A program made the position numbers and the translations under genes. Positions 13,001 to 23,539 of a stretch of DNA of 64,000 nt are shown in pieces. Numbering within the stretch: position 1 is the stretch's first letter; each line of letters opens with the position of its first letter. Below the pieces are notes generated by a model. That model saw only the letters and a list, made by a program, of their open reading frames with translations. It had not been told where the DNA came from and did no database searches. The DNA comes from Protula sp. h YS-2021 (lineage: Eukaryota; Annelida; Polychaeta; Sabellida; Serpulidae): assembly GCA_949752745.1 (NCBI GenBank), contig OX457034.1, forward strand, positions 4,973,105-5,037,104, in the 5' to 3' direction.

Positions 13001-13757
13001 CATTATCACTTTCAAGGTGTTCTCGTGTAATTGACTGGTGGCATAATTCTTGGAATTGTAGCCAATCTGCTTTGTTAAAATTCCACTTGTCTACTCTGTC
13101 TTGTAGTTGTGGAATGCTTTGTTTAATTAAAATTGGAAAATGATCGCTTCCATGTAGATCGTCTATAACTTTCCAGCTAAAATCCAGGTACAAGTTAGCA
13201 GAGGCTATACAGAGGTCGATAGAGGTTTTTGAACCAGTGCCCATATGAAAATATGTCGGTGTTTTGTCATTGAGTAAAGACAGATTGTGATGGTGTAGTA
13301 GGTTTTCTATGACCTTTCCTTTTTGGTCTGTTGTATGGTTGCCCCACATTGTACTATGGGCGTTGAAATCACCGACCCATAGTATGGGTTTTGGCAGTTG
13401 GTTTATGAGGTCTGAAAATTCGTGTAGTTGTGGTTTTGAAGGTGGTGGCACGTAGATGTTGCACACAGTGATTGTTTTGTTAAAGGTAGCCCTGACAGCC
13501 TGGGCCTGTAGGGTGGTATTTAGATTTATTTCACTTTGGGGTATATCGTTTCGAACAAACGTTGCAATTCCTCCGGAGGCTTTGTTGCTAACGTGGTCTT
13601 TGATGTAGGGTATATATCCCTTCAGCGTTGGTTGGTTGTTGGTTTTAGAGAAGGTTTCTTGTAGGCAAATTATTGCTGGGTCACTTTGGGATATGAGTGT
13701 TAAAATTTCGTGATGGTTGGTCCAAAAACCTCGTATATTCCACTGAATTATTGCCAT
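10086..13757 (-). CDS. LINE ORF2: endonuclease, reverse transcriptase, RNase H
   Basis: A 1223-aa protein needed for target-primed reverse transcription. The N-terminal apurinic-type endonuclease (about 1-215) shows QWNIRG, LQET, WVGDFNAH and the terminal GSDHFPI. The reverse transcriptase (about 470-750) shows FFDLEKAYD at 574-582, FPQGSILS at 633-640 and the catalytic FVDD at 664-667. RNase H (about 955-1085) has YTDGS (D964), SAEIKA (E997), CVDS (D1021) and GNEIADKAAKEA (D1074). A C-terminal CVGCQ...H...C cluster may bind zinc. The ATG lies about 20 bp downstream of the ORF1 stop, so translation probably depends on reinitiation or a bicistronic RNA. No stop or frameshift is present. Confidence 0.96.
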   Translation of the reverse strand: MAIIQWNIRGFWTNHHEILTLISQSDPAIICLQETFSKTNNQPTLKGYIPYIKDHVSNKASGGIATFVRNDIPQSEINLNTTLQAQAVRATFNKTITVCNIYVPPPSKPQLHEFSDLINQLPKPILWVGDFNAHSTMWGNHTTDQKGKVIENLLHHHNLSLLNDKTPTYFHMGTGSKTSIDLCIASANLYLDFSWKVIDDLHGSDHFPILIKQSIPQLQDRVDKWNFNKADWLQFQELCHQSITREHLESDNDPILLFTALIQSIMEETIPKISGSRTRSHKIWFNDECKRSIAVRKQALKQFINHPDTIRRMEYKRLNAIARKTVKQSKKRSWEEFVSKLNGKTSLKKTWDMVRKISGKGSLGPVSHLQTNNTTVTGRREISDVLGETFEHNSSSKHYNEDFRRYKAHKERNNINFYSDNSESYNCDFSLNELRQALNKSHNSAAGSDDIHYQTLKHLPNETLEILLGLFNQAWKSGNFPEIWREAIIIPVPKPNKDPTSPQNYRPISLTSSLCKTFERMIADRLTWYLESNNLFADIQSGFRKQRNTLDHLVRLETFIREAFINNEHVVSVFFDLEKAYDTAWKHGVLQDLFDLGLRGRLPEFIKAFLEDRRFRVRLGAVFSDYFEQEEGFPQGSILSVLLFLIKINSIRHNIKQGIDSSLFVDDFAISCRGKNMNLIQRRLQQNIRSLQTWANQNGFKFSQTKTVCMHFCNKRKQHDDPVLYISGIQIPVVKENKFLGLLFDSKLSFIPHIKELKPKCQKALNLLRVISAHDWGADRDTKLMLYRALIRSRLDYGSIVYGSARPSYLKMLDPIQNQGLRLCLNAFRTSPAESLHVEANEQPLNIRRVKLAMQYTTKLYANKKNPTYNSVFRSDFSRFHERGPTVIPPFGARVQPHLDNADITIESIAKYRVPKLPQWKLTKPVVLKNLTVYAKETTSPFLFRSNFAELKEEFKDYHFVYTDGSKLDNKSAASVVTENNTLKTRLPNGSSIFSAEIKALHLAIQIVKISRYKNFMLCVDSMSVLQSIENLQISNPLILDLLERYDDATKAGKDIVFCWVPSHVGIRGNEIADKAAKEALNDNCIDMLIPASDFKYHITRYTNRLWQERWNKQRNNKLYQINPLVGQKPSQLNSVRDEMVYHRARIGHTYITHKHLLRGEPAPDCVGCQEPYSVKHILIDCTDFQDARSRHFRADSLRQLFDEIEPSKFIQFLKEINLYQYF

Positions 13758-13777
13758 ATGGTCTTATTTATTTATGC

Positions 13778-15106
13778 CTAGGGGTCTTTGTATTCCGACA
13801 CTAGGTCTTGAAATTTGGTTCTTTTTATGGCCACTTTCCTTTGTTGTTTTGGAGGAGAGGGGTTCTGACGGTGTATGTTATCGTCTTCTTCCATTAGTGG
13901 AGAGAACCTATTCTCTACCTCGCTGGTTAAAGAGGAGCGCAATCTTTCCTTGGCTTGTTTGGCTCTCTCTTTAAGGTTGGCCTTTACCTCCTTGGGTAAA
14001 TTAGATGGAGGACTTGTTCTTTGTTGCGGTGTTGGTGGGGAGGGGGTGGGGCGTGCGGCCGCCACTGCATCATTCCTCTTTGATGGTGGTGAGCTTTTTG
14101 CACACTGCTGATTTGGAGTAGTCGCTTTTGGTCTTGCACCACCTTGCGTTTGAGAGCCAGTAGCTGTAGTACGCGGTTCGCTCACTTTTGTCACCTTGGT
14201 GCTTTGTGGTGGTATGTTGCAGGTTTTCTGGACTGTCAACCATGTCACCTCGGTCTGGCAAGCTGTGTCCCGTGATGTCGGTTTGACCGCGTTGGCGTAG
14301 CTTTTAGTCCCAGGTAAGGGTTGCGTTGCCAGTTTTCGGGCTTGCTGGTATGTGACCGACTGTTGATATTTAATTTCTTGCACCTTTTTTTCCAGCTTCC
14401 AGCGCGGGCAGTCTCTAGAGGACGCCGCGTGGTTTCCTTCGCAATTTGTGCACTTTGTGGTGGCAGCGGTACAGGTGTCGTGGATGTGTCCTTCCTCTCC
14501 ACACTTGGCGCACCTTGGTTGATTGGCTCTACATTTAATTTTAGTGTGGCCAAATCTCTGGCAGTGAAAACACCGCATGGGGTTGGGTATATAGGTGGTG
14601 GTCCGCAGGTTTAGGTAGCCCATTTTTACTGTGGTTGGCAATGTAGCTTTACAAAAGGTAAGGACAACAGTGCCCTTTTGGCCGAGAAATCGGGCTTCTA
14701 TAACACCCTGTGGTTTCAGTTCTCTGACGAGTTCGTCTATGGAGCAGAATTTGAGGTCAGGGTGGGCGACTACTCCTTTTGAAGTATTCAATGTACGGTC
14801 TGGTGTGCACTTTACGGGGACATTCACGAACGTCGTGAGTTCAAGCAGGGCTTTGCTGTGTCGTCGTTCATATATATGAATTAATAGGTCACCCGATCGA
14901 AGTCGCTTTACCGTGAACCGCGTGCCGACAATACCGTTAAGCCCCTTTTCGACTGCGAATGGAGAGAGCTTAAGGCGTCCGTCTCTTGGCGTTATGATAA
15001 CGTATTCCGGGAAGGGTGTCGGCGGTGACTCTATTTCGATATGAGCTCGTTTTGCTGGTGTCCTCGTTGCACCTTGTTTATTCGATTCTTCTTTATTTGT
15101 CTCCAT
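13778..15106 (-). CDS. LINE ORF1: Gag-like nucleic-acid-binding protein
   Basis: A 442-aa protein. Residues about 50-150 could form an RRM-like domain. They are followed by three consecutive zinc knuckles: CFHCQRFGHTKIKC (179-192), CAKCGEEGHIHDTC (199-212) and CTNCEGNHAASSRDC (219-233). The C-terminal third is rich in P, S, T, K and R and looks disordered. Proteins of this type coat the LINE RNA. The ATG at 15106 is the first in a clean frame, and the ORF is closed by TAG at 13778-13780. Confidence 0.93.
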   Translation of the reverse strand: METNKEESNKQGATRTPAKRAHIEIESPPTPFPEYVIITPRDGRLKLSPFAVEKGLNGIVGTRFTVKRLRSGDLLIHIYERRHSKALLELTTFVNVPVKCTPDRTLNTSKGVVAHPDLKFCSIDELVRELKPQGVIEARFLGQKGTVVLTFCKATLPTTVKMGYLNLRTTTYIPNPMRCFHCQRFGHTKIKCRANQPRCAKCGEEGHIHDTCTAATTKCTNCEGNHAASSRDCPRWKLEKKVQEIKYQQSVTYQQARKLATQPLPGTKSYANAVKPTSRDTACQTEVTWLTVQKTCNIPPQSTKVTKVSEPRTTATGSQTQGGARPKATTPNQQCAKSSPPSKRNDAVAAARPTPSPPTPQQRTSPPSNLPKEVKANLKERAKQAKERLRSSLTSEVENRFSPLMEEDDNIHRQNPSPPKQQRKVAIKRTKFQDLVSEYKDP

Positions 15107-16078
15107 AAAAATTTAAATAGATTTCTTCCAGGTCTGCCGGCCCCTGGCCCTACTCTGACCAACCTTTTGGCAGCGGGGTTAGCCCGCTCGGGGCTAGGAC
15201 ACCTGGAATACTCTACTACATGACGGCGACGTCCACAGCCAGTCATGCCTCGATTGACCCTACAGCCGCAGTGTGGTTAAACTAGACGACCAGCCGTTAT
15301 TGATCGTGACGGGCCAGTTCACGACCACCCTTCTTGGGCCGAAGAGAAGGACCAAAGGCATGTATTGGCAAACAAGTCCCTTAGCAGAATATGTATTTGG
15401 AAAGCCTGCCTAAGGGACAAGAAGCCTCAATACCCAGGTAACCGCTCTCCTTCCACTAAGGGATGCAACCCACGGCAGAGTGCGCCCTTATGACTGGTAC
15501 TATCACCAGCTACTGTGAGGTATCTTGGTGGACGCACAACAGGTTGCCACGCTTTTATGCGCTTTGCGTGGGAACGGTGTAACACAGGTCTTTGTTGTAG
15601 GGGGTGTAACAAAGCTAATGTCTGGAGTACTACAATTAAGTAGACCCCAGATGATAATCCAGAAATGGTTTGAGGGTTAAACAAAAAGGTAAGTAAGTAT
15701 TTTCTTTATTTCAATTAATGGCATCATGTTTATTTAAAAAATTGTATTATTAAGTGGAAAAGGATTGTTATTAATTCTATTTTACTATGTATATTTTTTG
15801 GAAAGGTTGTATAGTAGCTATGAAAATGGTAGTGATTATTAAGGAAGTAATGATATTTTTTGAAGGCAGAAAGGGAAATGTTGGTGAGATGATAAATTGG
15901 TGGGAGGGAGGATGGTTGGGAGGGGGGCGAGATACCAGTAGAACTGAGATAAACCCAGTAAGACTGGTACCCCGAGGGGGGTCGGAATATCTACTCCGGC
16001 CTCCCTTTGGGTCAAGGGGCTCCTTTAAAAATAAAGGGTCGGACCCAAGTGAGGCAGTTTAACGTCATGCCCGGGACG
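15107..16078 (-). promoter_or_regulatory. LINE 5' UTR, presumed internal promoter
   Basis: This is the stretch between the 5' end of the element, which begins CGTCCCGGGCATGACG on the minus strand, and the ORF1 ATG. LINEs of this group usually carry a downstream promoter here. No specific promoter motif is asserted. Short ORFs inside have no recognisable similarity. Confidence 0.55.
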
Positions 16079-16090
16079 TATTGTTGGCAG

Positions 16091-18145
16091 ACTTTTTACT
16101 TGTTGCTTCTTATGAGTGGATTGCAACATCCTGGAAATAGCGAATGCCTTCAAAGATAAGAAGGTCCCAAAATAGTTTTCTTCTTTAGAATAAGAATGAC
16201 ATGGCTGAAGAGTTAGATCACTGACAACAGTAGTAAACAATGATAATACTATATTTAATAAACAATAATTATATAACCGCATCAATATCCTCTGAATGTA
16301 TTTTCTCGCGAATGTGAGTACCCAATATTTTTATTTACTATAATGTATGATTGCTTTTTATTTATTTTGTCTAATTTTTAGACTTTCATGCTTTATGCGT
16401 ACTGAAATGGCGAAATGATGTGCAAAACAATTTAGGTTAAAGAGTTTTTGACGATCCAAAGGTCATTGATTAGAGCAAATTCGTTAATTTTACCGCTGTT
16501 GGCGCGAGTTTTGAAAGGGAGAAATTTTCGATGTATCATATTAACTTTACATTTATAGAGCATTTATTTAAAATAATTGGTTATACTCAGGCATACTACG
16601 TAATTTCACGCAAATTTTCATTATTAGAATCAAGTAAAAATATTAAATTAAATGCTTTTTACTTGAAATATATTTTAGGCACCGATTCTTCAAAGACTAC
16701 TGTTCTTCTTGTTTTTTTTTATAATTACAACTGGTTGAAACATGTTTTCAGAGGGAAAATTTCAACAAAAACTGCTGTGACTTTCATTTTCTTGTCATTC
16801 TCTCCCCAAATGATAATCAGTATATCTTTCATACGTAGGAATTTTTAACAGAATGTTTAACAGACCTTCTACATCCTAGTTGCCTAAAGGAAAAACGGAA
16901 ATGTTTTAAACCTCAATAGAGAAGTGCGATTAGGTCTTACTGTAATAAATCTAGTTCCACACAAAGAAATAGAATAGAAAAATGGGCGTTTGTTAATAAA
17001 GAACATGTCTAACGACAGCAAATACCTTTAATGCCTTATGAAGCAGATCTAGAAAGAAGGCTATCGACTCTTTGACGCAAGATCTACTACGTTTTTCAGT
17101 TGTACTGTTTTACAGATTAGATGAATCTTAGTCTGATGAACCTAAAACATTAATAGACACGGAAATGCAAATGGATATCACTGTGAGTTTGTCATGGGAG
17201 GATAGCGAACCTCCGATTTGCCTTTAGTATGTTTAGTCTTTCACGACTATTTGCTTGCTCCCAAATTTTCAGTTTCAGTTATTCAACCCCTATTGAGATA
17301 TTCGATAACGAAACAGAGCTTAGGTGCGATTTAGATTGCCTGTCTATTTTTTAGAAAGGGTGGGAAGGTGAAATAGACTCCACTAGGAATCGAACACGCA
17401 CTGCCTCCATTCTCCAAATTGTATCCGTGGTCAGTCAATTGAGATGAAGACATGAAGATTTACAGGACATAGGATAGGTAAGACTATAATACTGAGAACC
17501 AAAACCCTCGACTCCAAATCTGCAGTTCAACGACCCACTTCTACGCGGTTTGTTCTGTTGTGAATAACACATTTTTACTCCTCAGTCCCAACTTTGGCAT
17601 TCCGAAAAAGTAGTGCCCATAAAAGAGACAACTACTTTTTAAAATAGTCATCTGCTCTGTGTTTATACAGTTGATGATAATCGAGGAAAATGGACGCTGA
17701 CCCGCCTCCCCTCCCCCCCCCCCCCGTTGTGGGAAATTTTATAATTTTTTTACGTAGGACGAGAGAACTGAGTCAATCATAAAGGATAGGATGAGAGAAC
17801 TGGACCACCTACCCCCGCCCCCGCGCCCTCTGATTCAAATGCAGGCATATGATGTTTTGTCATATCAATCATTTCTCGTCCCGCGATAGAATAAGTAAAT
17901 CTGAATCAAGCTCACGTGTGTGCAGACATAATATATAACATGGATCAAAAGGGGAGTGCTTCACTTGTCTGCTTATTTCCGATAATAGAAATTTACCGAC
18001 AGTCTGGTTGTTTGGAAACTTATCACAGGGGCATTGTACAACTTACAGAGCATAAAAGGCGCCCGCCCTCAGACATAGCAAACATTCTATATCAAAATAT
18101 TGAAGAGTGAACCTGTCTGCAGTGAGTGAACAACAACTACCATCT
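16091..18145. other. No gene seen
   Basis: Mostly AT-rich DNA with a poly(C) tract near 17706-17724. Around 17370-17410 the minus strand reads GTGTTCGATTCC, which resembles a tRNA B box, but no tRNA fold or A box was found. A 64-codon frame ending at 18110 shows no recognisable domain. Confidence 0.45.
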
Positions 18146-18865
18146 ATGACAATGTCTACAAAAAAGTCTAAGACAATGCCTACAGAAAAGTCTATATTAA
18201 AGCCTGAGACAATACCTATAGCAAAGTCTAAGGCAATGCCCATGGCAAAGTCTAAGTTGAAGTCACTACCACTACAACAGCTTTGGAGGCGACCACAGTT
18301 TAGAAAGATAAAAAGGGATGAATTACCAGCTACCATGTCGCCGTGTAAAAAGCGAAAATTGGGGTTTGAGGGAGAGCCTAAAGTCAAGCGAGAACCTAAG
18401 CGTAAAGCTGCCACTACAAAGTCCATGAAGAAAAAGATGTGTACGAGCGATTTTCCGACACCCATTAATGGAAAGAGATATATTAGATTGGTGAAGTGTC
18501 AACAGCAAGTGATCGCTAAAATTCGTGACTATATTACGGATCATGCATCTGGGATATTATATCCTACCAAGAAGGGAATTTTGTTATCATTGAAAGATTT
18601 GCAAATGCTGAAGAAGCAGAATCTCGTGCTTCAGCAGATAGATGTGTATAAATGCAGTGACAGTCAGAAGATGGCTCAGAAGAACTCAGTTATTATTATG
18701 AATTCAAACGTGAAAGTATCACTGAATCAGTTGGGTGAACAAACGATCTCTTGTTGTGGAACTTACATTATCCTATCTCTGGAAGATCAAGCCTTTCTTA
18801 GGGCTTCTTTAAATCCTCACCAATACCAGGATTTCTTCTACAAGCGTCATAACATCTTAATATGA
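18146..18865 (+). CDS. Single-exon protein with a PC4-like domain
   Basis: The first ATG in the open frame is at 18146 and gives 239 aa; the frame is also open upstream to a non-ATG codon at 18107. The N-terminus has short K/S/M/P repeats of the MPxxKSK type. A basic cluster CKKRKLGF and KVKREPKRK, a likely nuclear localisation signal, follows. Residues about 111-157 (RYIRLVK, KIRDYI, YPTKKGILLS, LQMLKK) match the PC4/Sub1 pattern of an IRxYY strand and a PgkKGIxL segment before a helix, which binds single-stranded DNA and acts as a transcriptional coactivator. The roughly 80 residues after that are unrecognised. The absence of introns fits a retrogene or horizontally acquired gene; PC4-like domains also occur in bacteria and some DNA viruses. 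An AATAAA lies about 410 bp downstream. Confidence 0.7.
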   Translation: MTMSTKKSKTMPTEKSILKPETIPIAKSKAMPMAKSKLKSLPLQQLWRRPQFRKIKRDELPATMSPCKKRKLGFEGEPKVKREPKRKAATTKSMKKKMCTSDFPTPINGKRYIRLVKCQQQVIAKIRDYITDHASGILYPTKKGILLSLKDLQMLKKQNLVLQQIDVYKCSDSQKMAQKNSVIIMNSNVKVSLNQLGEQTISCCGTYIILSLEDQAFLRASLNPHQYQDFFYKRHNILI

Positions 18866-19275
18866 GAGTCTTTGAACGTGACGGTGAACGCTGCATACAG
18901 TTTCAAAGGTATGATGAGTTAGCGGATCACTCTCAATGCAAAACATTGCAGTCAAGTTTTTGATGCTTGGCAAGAACTTGAAAGTTAGCTTTGAACCAAA
19001 TGAACATGTACAATTGATACGTGGTTCAAATAAAATTGATTTTAAGAATAATATGCAAAAGTGATTGATTGGATCAATGTTATGTCAGTTTTCATAACAT
19101 TTACAAAAGGGATGATAACATTTTGATACTTATATCAATTTAAGTTCTTGTGAGTGGGCTTATATGTTGCACGTATTTGAAATATTTTTGTTTTCATTCT
19201 CAAAAAATGTCAATATATTTATTTGCTGTTTGTGATAGCTAAAGATCTCAAAAGGTGTGAATATTTGTAATATTC

Positions 19276-19281
19276 AATAAA
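19276..19281 (+). terminator. Candidate polyadenylation signal
   Basis: AATAAA lies downstream of the PC4-like ORF and is followed by T/G-rich sequence. It is the first clear AATAAA after the stop codon at 18865. Confidence 0.45.
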
Positions 19282-20280
19282 ACAAAAAATATATGTGTTG
19301 CTTTTCAAAGTTTTATTTTTTTTTAAACAATGTTTGACCATAGTAATAATACAATACTTAATTATAATACATAATATATGGTATATGATATATTGTTTAC
19401 GGGAGAATTAACACCTCACCAGGGACTCTTTTCAAGAATGAGAAATGCGAAAATGAAAAGTTTACGGATGAATCCAACGCCATGGATCTTAGCTTTTGGC
19501 GATTTCATACATGAAGAACGTTGAAACTGCATTTACTTAGATAAGTCTAGTGTTCATCTATTTCGCTCTTTTTCACCTCCCTGTCCATATTACGTTTTTC
19601 GTCGCTGCTGTCATCATCACTTGCTTTTCTAGAAGCTCTTCAAAGAATACATTGTTTTTCCTTATAGCCGCCTTTAGTGCCTTTGAATATTTATAATGTT
19701 TTTCATCAACAAAGTAATTTAAGGCTTTTAAAATGTTTTGATAATGTTAGCTTTGTTCGCGTTGGATATATTTGAATAGTCTCATAAACAGTTGTTTTAG
19801 TCGACGCTAAGCGGATCGAAGGTCATCACTTGCACTTTCACGCACATCTTCAAGCCCTTGTACGTCATATTCATCATGGTCATCATATACTTCTTCAACC
19901 ATATCATGCCAAACAGAGTCTATTTCGGACTCACTGTCAGAACTGCTGTCATTGTCAACTCTCCGCACTGCTTCATACGCGTGGATAAAGTTTCTTCGCT
20001 GTTGTATAACGCACCACATGCTCTGGAAGCATGTGCATTAATTTCAGCCATATTGACTCTGACGTTTAATAGTAGACTCATCTAAAGTTTCCGTGAAACG
20101 CTTATTTATATGGTTTTCCATATTCTCTATTCACTTCTGAAGTGTGTGCTTGCTTTAAATACCTTTTAAGACTTTGCGGCCAGTCGTAAGATTTCGAACA
20201 AATGTTGTGTTCATACATCCTTTCAATTCCACATCAACTTTTCAAATGATAAAAAATCTCTGAATGTAAATATGTGATGT
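19282..20280. other. No convincing gene
   Basis: A 70-codon minus-strand frame (20019-19807) encodes an acidic D/E/S-rich peptide with no known domain. No splice context or start signal supports it, so it is not called as a gene. Confidence 0.4.
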
Positions 20281-20396
20281 TAACAACAACAATGGCAACA
20301 ACAACAACAATCGCAACAATGACAACAATGCTAACAACAGCAACAATGGCAACAACAACAACAACTACAACAATGGCAACAATAGCAACAATGGAA
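20281..20396. repeat. ACAACA/ATGGCAACA simple repeat
   Basis: Imperfect trinucleotide-based repeat of CAA with interspersed ATGGCAAC words, continuing for about 115 bp. Confidence 0.85.
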
Positions 20397-20620
20397 TGGC
20401 ATCACTAATCCTACTTGATGAATATATTCTACAAGCTGACGCGGTCTCAACTAAGGCCGTTTTATCGATAACGGCAAAGTTTCTTCTTCAGACTCAGCCA
20501 AAGTTGGAAGCCATACAACAACCTGGACACCCCAGGAGAAATTGGTACATGTGAGCATCTGTGCAGAGGCAATGGAAATTACTAAACTTATTTGCACAAA
20601 AAGTTTGCAAACAATCAGAT

Positions 20621-22340
<1,720 letters not shown>

Positions 22341-23539
22341 GAGGGGGTGGCTCAGTTCTCTCGTTTTATCCCTACTTCATGCACAACAGAAATATCTTCC
22401 TAGAGGTCATCTGTTTTATAACAGCGGTCAGCATGATATCATTCGTTGAACACATTATCTGACCAAGCGATATCATTCGTTCAAAACATTACCCGACCTA
22501 ATGATGTCCTTTGGTCGAAACATCAAAAACTGACCAAATAATATCATCAATGATGCCATTGGGAAATCTCTCTTTAATAAGTAAATAAAGAAAAATCTTG
22601 GGATTATAAAGGGATTGGGGTTGGGCATAATCCTAAGATTTATTTACCACTTCTATGGACTCCGCTGGATCCACAACTATCTACTCTTAATTTAATTGTT
22701 TATATTCTTGGCACAAGCTATATATTTATTTATTTATTTAATTAAACCATCAATAAGGTGAGCATAAAATTACAATAAAATGTCAGCATATACAGCATCA
22801 AAAGGGAAAAGTTCCAGACATGCAGGAATATATTATTCATATTCCGACCTGCCTAGCAAAATATTAGAAATTATCTGTTCCTCACTAGAAACCACTAGGG
22901 CAATCCATTTCATATGCAGTATAAAAATGAGTGTTATACTATATATGTCATTTTTCTGCTATTTTATCCACTATTATGTAAGATTATGTTTCATAAACAA
23001 TGAAACATTTTAGTAACAAGTTTGGATCAAGTCTGTTGCACAAATGATAATATTACCTAAGTTTTTCTGCTTAACCCATTCTTATCAGAAAATTTTCTGT
23101 CATTCTATGCTTTCTGATAGTTTTGGGTCAAGACAGTTGTGCGAATGATCTCACTTGTTCAATGCCTTACTTGACCCATTCTTGTCCGGTCTTCATACAG
23201 AGCCACGCATTTGTTTTACTGATAAATTTAGGACAAAAACACTTGTTAATTTCGCTCAAGAAGTCTGTTTGTTTACATGATAGGTTTTGCAAAGGTGGCA
23301 AATATTTGGGTCAATGATTGTTTTAAAACAATCGTTTGGCCAAATGATATCATTGGTACAGACAAAGTGACCGATGATCTCATTGACTCAGTATAGGAAT
23401 TGGTTGCATCAACACGGCTCTAGGGTTGTTAGTCGGTGCCATGTTTGTTTTGATAAAAGCGAAGTTAGAATGTCAAACTCTGTAAACACCAACATCAAAA
23501 GAGATACATTTCTTGTAACCAAGGTAATTTTTTACAGAC
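22341..23539. other. No gene; weak internal duplication
   Basis: AT-rich DNA. Segments near 23020-23090 and 23125-23190 are diverged copies about 105 bp apart, each ending in the same ACCCATTCTTxTC motif. Words of the type GATATCATTxG recur around 22465-22550 and 23345-23385. No coding sequence was found. Confidence 0.4.

Larger units (their letters stand above)
9925..16078 (-). mobile_element. Full-length non-LTR retrotransposon, I group, Nimb-like
   Basis: A 6154-bp insertion on the minus strand. It is flanked by a perfect 12-bp target-site duplication, TATTGTTGGCAG, at 9913-9924 and 16079-16090. In order it has a 5' UTR of about 970 bp, ORF1, ORF2, a short 3' UTR and a TTAACTAACTAACT-type tail next to the left TSD. 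ORF1 has three CCHC knuckles; ORF2 has AP endonuclease, reverse transcriptase and RNase H, the domain set of the I group (I/Nimb). Both ORFs are uninterrupted and the TSD is perfect, which indicates a recent insertion. The clade name is inference from domain order and motif style. Confidence 0.95.

Noticed and set aside
10489..13143. Plus-strand ORFs across the LINE
   Set aside because: Antisense shadows of ORF2.
15427..15684. 85-codon ORF in the LINE 5' UTR
   Set aside because: No similarity to any known LINE product and low coding character; treated as UTR.
17365..17450. tRNA or tRNA-derived SINE on the minus strand
   Set aside because: A B-box-like GTGTTCGATTCC is present, but no A box at the right distance and no cloverleaf could be drawn.
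19807..20019. Acidic 70-aa minus-strand ORF
   Set aside because: Low-complexity D/E/S composition, no splice partners or recognisable homologue; probably chance.
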